From positions 1-7,322 of the forward strand of contig DAIDTN010000104.1 in the NCBI GenBank assembly GCA_027457185.1: a DNA stretch of 7,322 bases, given 5' to 3'. The notes beneath the pieces were generated by a model that worked only from the letters and a program-made list of their open reading frames with translations, was not told where the DNA came from and did no database searches. Position numbers and translations under genes: made by a program. Below, in pieces: positions 6,001-7,322 of this stretch (positions are counted from its first letter, which is position 1; each line of letters opens with the position of its first letter). Origin of the DNA: Burkholderiales bacterium. GTDB taxonomy: Bacteria > Pseudomonadota > Gammaproteobacteria > Burkholderiales > SG8-39.

Positions 6001-7322
6001 ATGGCCGACATGAAAACAGCCGCCTATATCTGCAAGGGCTGCGGCATCGGCGAGCGCGTCGACACGGCGCAGATGGCCAAGATTGCGACCAAGGAAGGCA
6101 AGATGCACCTGGTGCGCGAGCACGACTTTCTGTGCAGCGCGGCCGGCGTGCAAACAATCCGCGACGACATCGAAAAGGAAGGCGTCAGCCATGCGGTGAT
6201 CGCCGCCTGCTCGCGCCGCGCCAAGACCGAGGCGTTTTATTTTCCGAGCGTGGCACTGGCGCGCGCCAACATCCGCGAAGGCGTGATCTGGGCCCGGCCC
6301 GATACCGAGGACGCGCGCGAAACCACGCAGGAGATGGCCGACGATTACCTGCGCATGGGCTGCGGCGAACTGAAGAAAATGAAATTGCCGGCAGGCGTTG
6401 CCGAAACCGGCCACGCCAAGCGCCTGCTGGTGGTGGGCGGCGGCGTCTCCGGCCTCACCGCCGCGCTGGAAGCCTCCAGGACCGGCTACCAGGTGGTGCT
6501 GGTGGAAAAATCCGCCAGGCTCGGCGGCTGGGCGGCCGCCTTGCACCGGCGCATGCCTTTGCGCGAGCCCTATGCCGAGCCGCAGGACACCGGCATGGCC
6601 GAACTGATCAAGGCGGTGAGCGGCGATGCCAACATCAAGGTCATCACCAACGCCGTCATCGCCAAAACCGACGGCGCGCCGGGTCGGTTCAAGGTCGACA
6701 TCAGCGTGGAGAGCGGGCCGTCCCTGAGCGAGGAGGTCGGCGCGATCGTCCAGGCGACCGGCTTTAGCACCTACGACATCGCCAAGCTGCCCGAACTCGG
6801 CGGCGGCAAGAGCGCGAACGTGATCGATCAGGCCACGCTGGAACAGCTGGCTAAGGAGGCTGCCGCCAAGGGGCAGCCGATACGCCGGCCTTCGGACGGC
6901 GGCGAAGTGAAATCCGTGGTGTTCGTGCAATGCGCGGGCCAGCGCGACGAGTCGGGCAAGCACCTCGCCTACTGCTCCGGCTTTTGCTGCGGCGCGAGCA
7001 TCAAGCAGGCGATGTATTTCAAGGACGCCAACCCGGCAATAGACACGGCGGTGATTTACGACGACCTGCGCGTGCCGGGCAACGGCGAGGATTTCTACCG
7101 CAGCGCGCAGAAAAAAGGCGTCACCTTCACCAAGGGCAAGGTCGCCGCGGTCGAAGCCAGGGGCGATGTGTGCGACGTCAGATTCCGCGACCTGATCCTC
7201 GACGAGGATGCGACCGTCACCGGCGCCGACCTGGTGGTGCTCGCCACCGGCCAGGTGCCGAACTCCGGGGTGAACATCGACATTCCCGAGGAAGAAGTGG
7301 CGAAGATGGAAGTCAAGCCGGT
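6001..7322 (+). CDS. qmoB: QmoB, HdrA-like flavoprotein/iron-sulfur subunit (C-terminus cut by window edge)
   Basis: Second HdrA-like subunit of Qmo, expected to pass electrons between APS reductase, QmoA and the membrane arm. The 440 visible codons are open to the right edge. Full QmoB is normally around 750 aa, so the ferredoxin-like clusters and MvhD-like C-terminal domain should lie outside. Visible parts are an N-terminal QmoB segment with CKGCGIGERVD (C11, C14), C45 and AACSRRAKTEAF (C70), a FAD-binding VVGGGVSGLTAALEA (glycines 146-148, 151), the ARLGGW segment, the HdrA motif QCAGQRDESGKHLAYCSGFCC (C311, C325, C329, C330), and LATGQVPNSGVNID near the end. The ATG at 6001 has AGAGG (5988-5992) 8 nt upstream, inside the end of qmoA. 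Its flavin domain is clearly paralogous to QmoA. Assignment is firm from domain order and operon position. Confidence 0.92.
   Translation, partial: MADMKTAAYICKGCGIGERVDTAQMAKIATKEGKMHLVREHDFLCSAAGVQTIRDDIEKEGVSHAVIAACSRRAKTEAFYFPSVALARANIREGVIWARPDTEDARETTQEMADDYLRMGCGELKKMKLPAGVAETGHAKRLLVVGGGVSGLTAALEASRTGYQVVLVEKSARLGGWAAALHRRMPLREPYAEPQDTGMAELIKAVSGDANIKVITNAVIAKTDGAPGRFKVDISVESGPSLSEEVGAIVQATGFSTYDIAKLPELGGGKSANVIDQATLEQLAKEAAAKGQPIRRPSDGGEVKSVVFVQCAGQRDESGKHLAYCSGFCCGASIKQAMYFKDANPAIDTAVIYDDLRVPGNGEDFYRSAQKKGVTFTKGKVAAVEARGDVCDVRFRDLILDEDATVTGADLVVLATGQVPNSGVNIDIPEEEVAKMEVKP

Noticed and set aside
4594..6963. 789-codon open frame on the minus strand opposite qmoA/qmoB
   Set aside because: It is antisense to two firmly identified genes. 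Its His/Arg/Ala/Gly-rich, low-complexity composition is typical of GC-rich shadow frames.
1..7322. CRISPR array, tRNA/rRNA genes, insertion sequences
   Set aside because: I saw no regularly spaced direct repeats, no tRNA or rRNA-like segments and no transposase; the coding content accounts for nearly all of the window.

Overview
The window reads as a GC-rich proteobacterial chromosome segment from a chemolithotrophic (or phototrophic) sulfur oxidizer. A betaproteobacterial sulfur oxidizer is my best guess, inferred from gene content rather than from a taxonomic marker. It holds two divergently oriented gene blocks, both concerned with oxidizing sulfite in the cytoplasm and passing the electrons to the quinone pool.

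Left block (minus strand, 3559 down to 1): soeA, a complete molybdopterin oxidoreductase catalytic subunit of the cytoplasmic sulfite dehydrogenase type, followed with an ATGA overlap by soeB, its four-cluster ferredoxin-like electron-transfer subunit. soeB runs off the left edge, and a membrane subunit (soeC) would be expected just outside. SoeA has no Tat signal, which fits the cytoplasmic Soe enzyme and argues against periplasmic polysulfide or thiosulfate reductases.

Middle (3572-4713): a divergent promoter region centred on a perfect 30-bp palindrome, two small plus-strand genes of unknown function (127 and 73 aa), then a 377-bp noncoding stretch with a perfect 21-bp-arm inverted repeat, several smaller GCGGAT/ATCCGC hairpins, and a likely promoter for the next operon.

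Right block (plus strand, 4714 to the end): qmoA (complete) and qmoB (truncated by the window edge), HdrA-like flavoproteins of the quinone-interacting membrane-bound oxidoreductase complex. In sulfur oxidizers Qmo takes electrons from APS reductase (AprAB) running in the oxidative direction. The window therefore joins the direct route (sulfite to sulfate, Soe) with the electron-output module of the indirect route (sulfite to APS to sulfate, Apr/Qmo). aprAB are not in the window.

The parts not explained by known families are the 30-bp palindrome, the two small genes between soe and qmo, the structured qmo leader region, and a dispersed palindromic repeat that lies inside the soeA reading frame and is translated.
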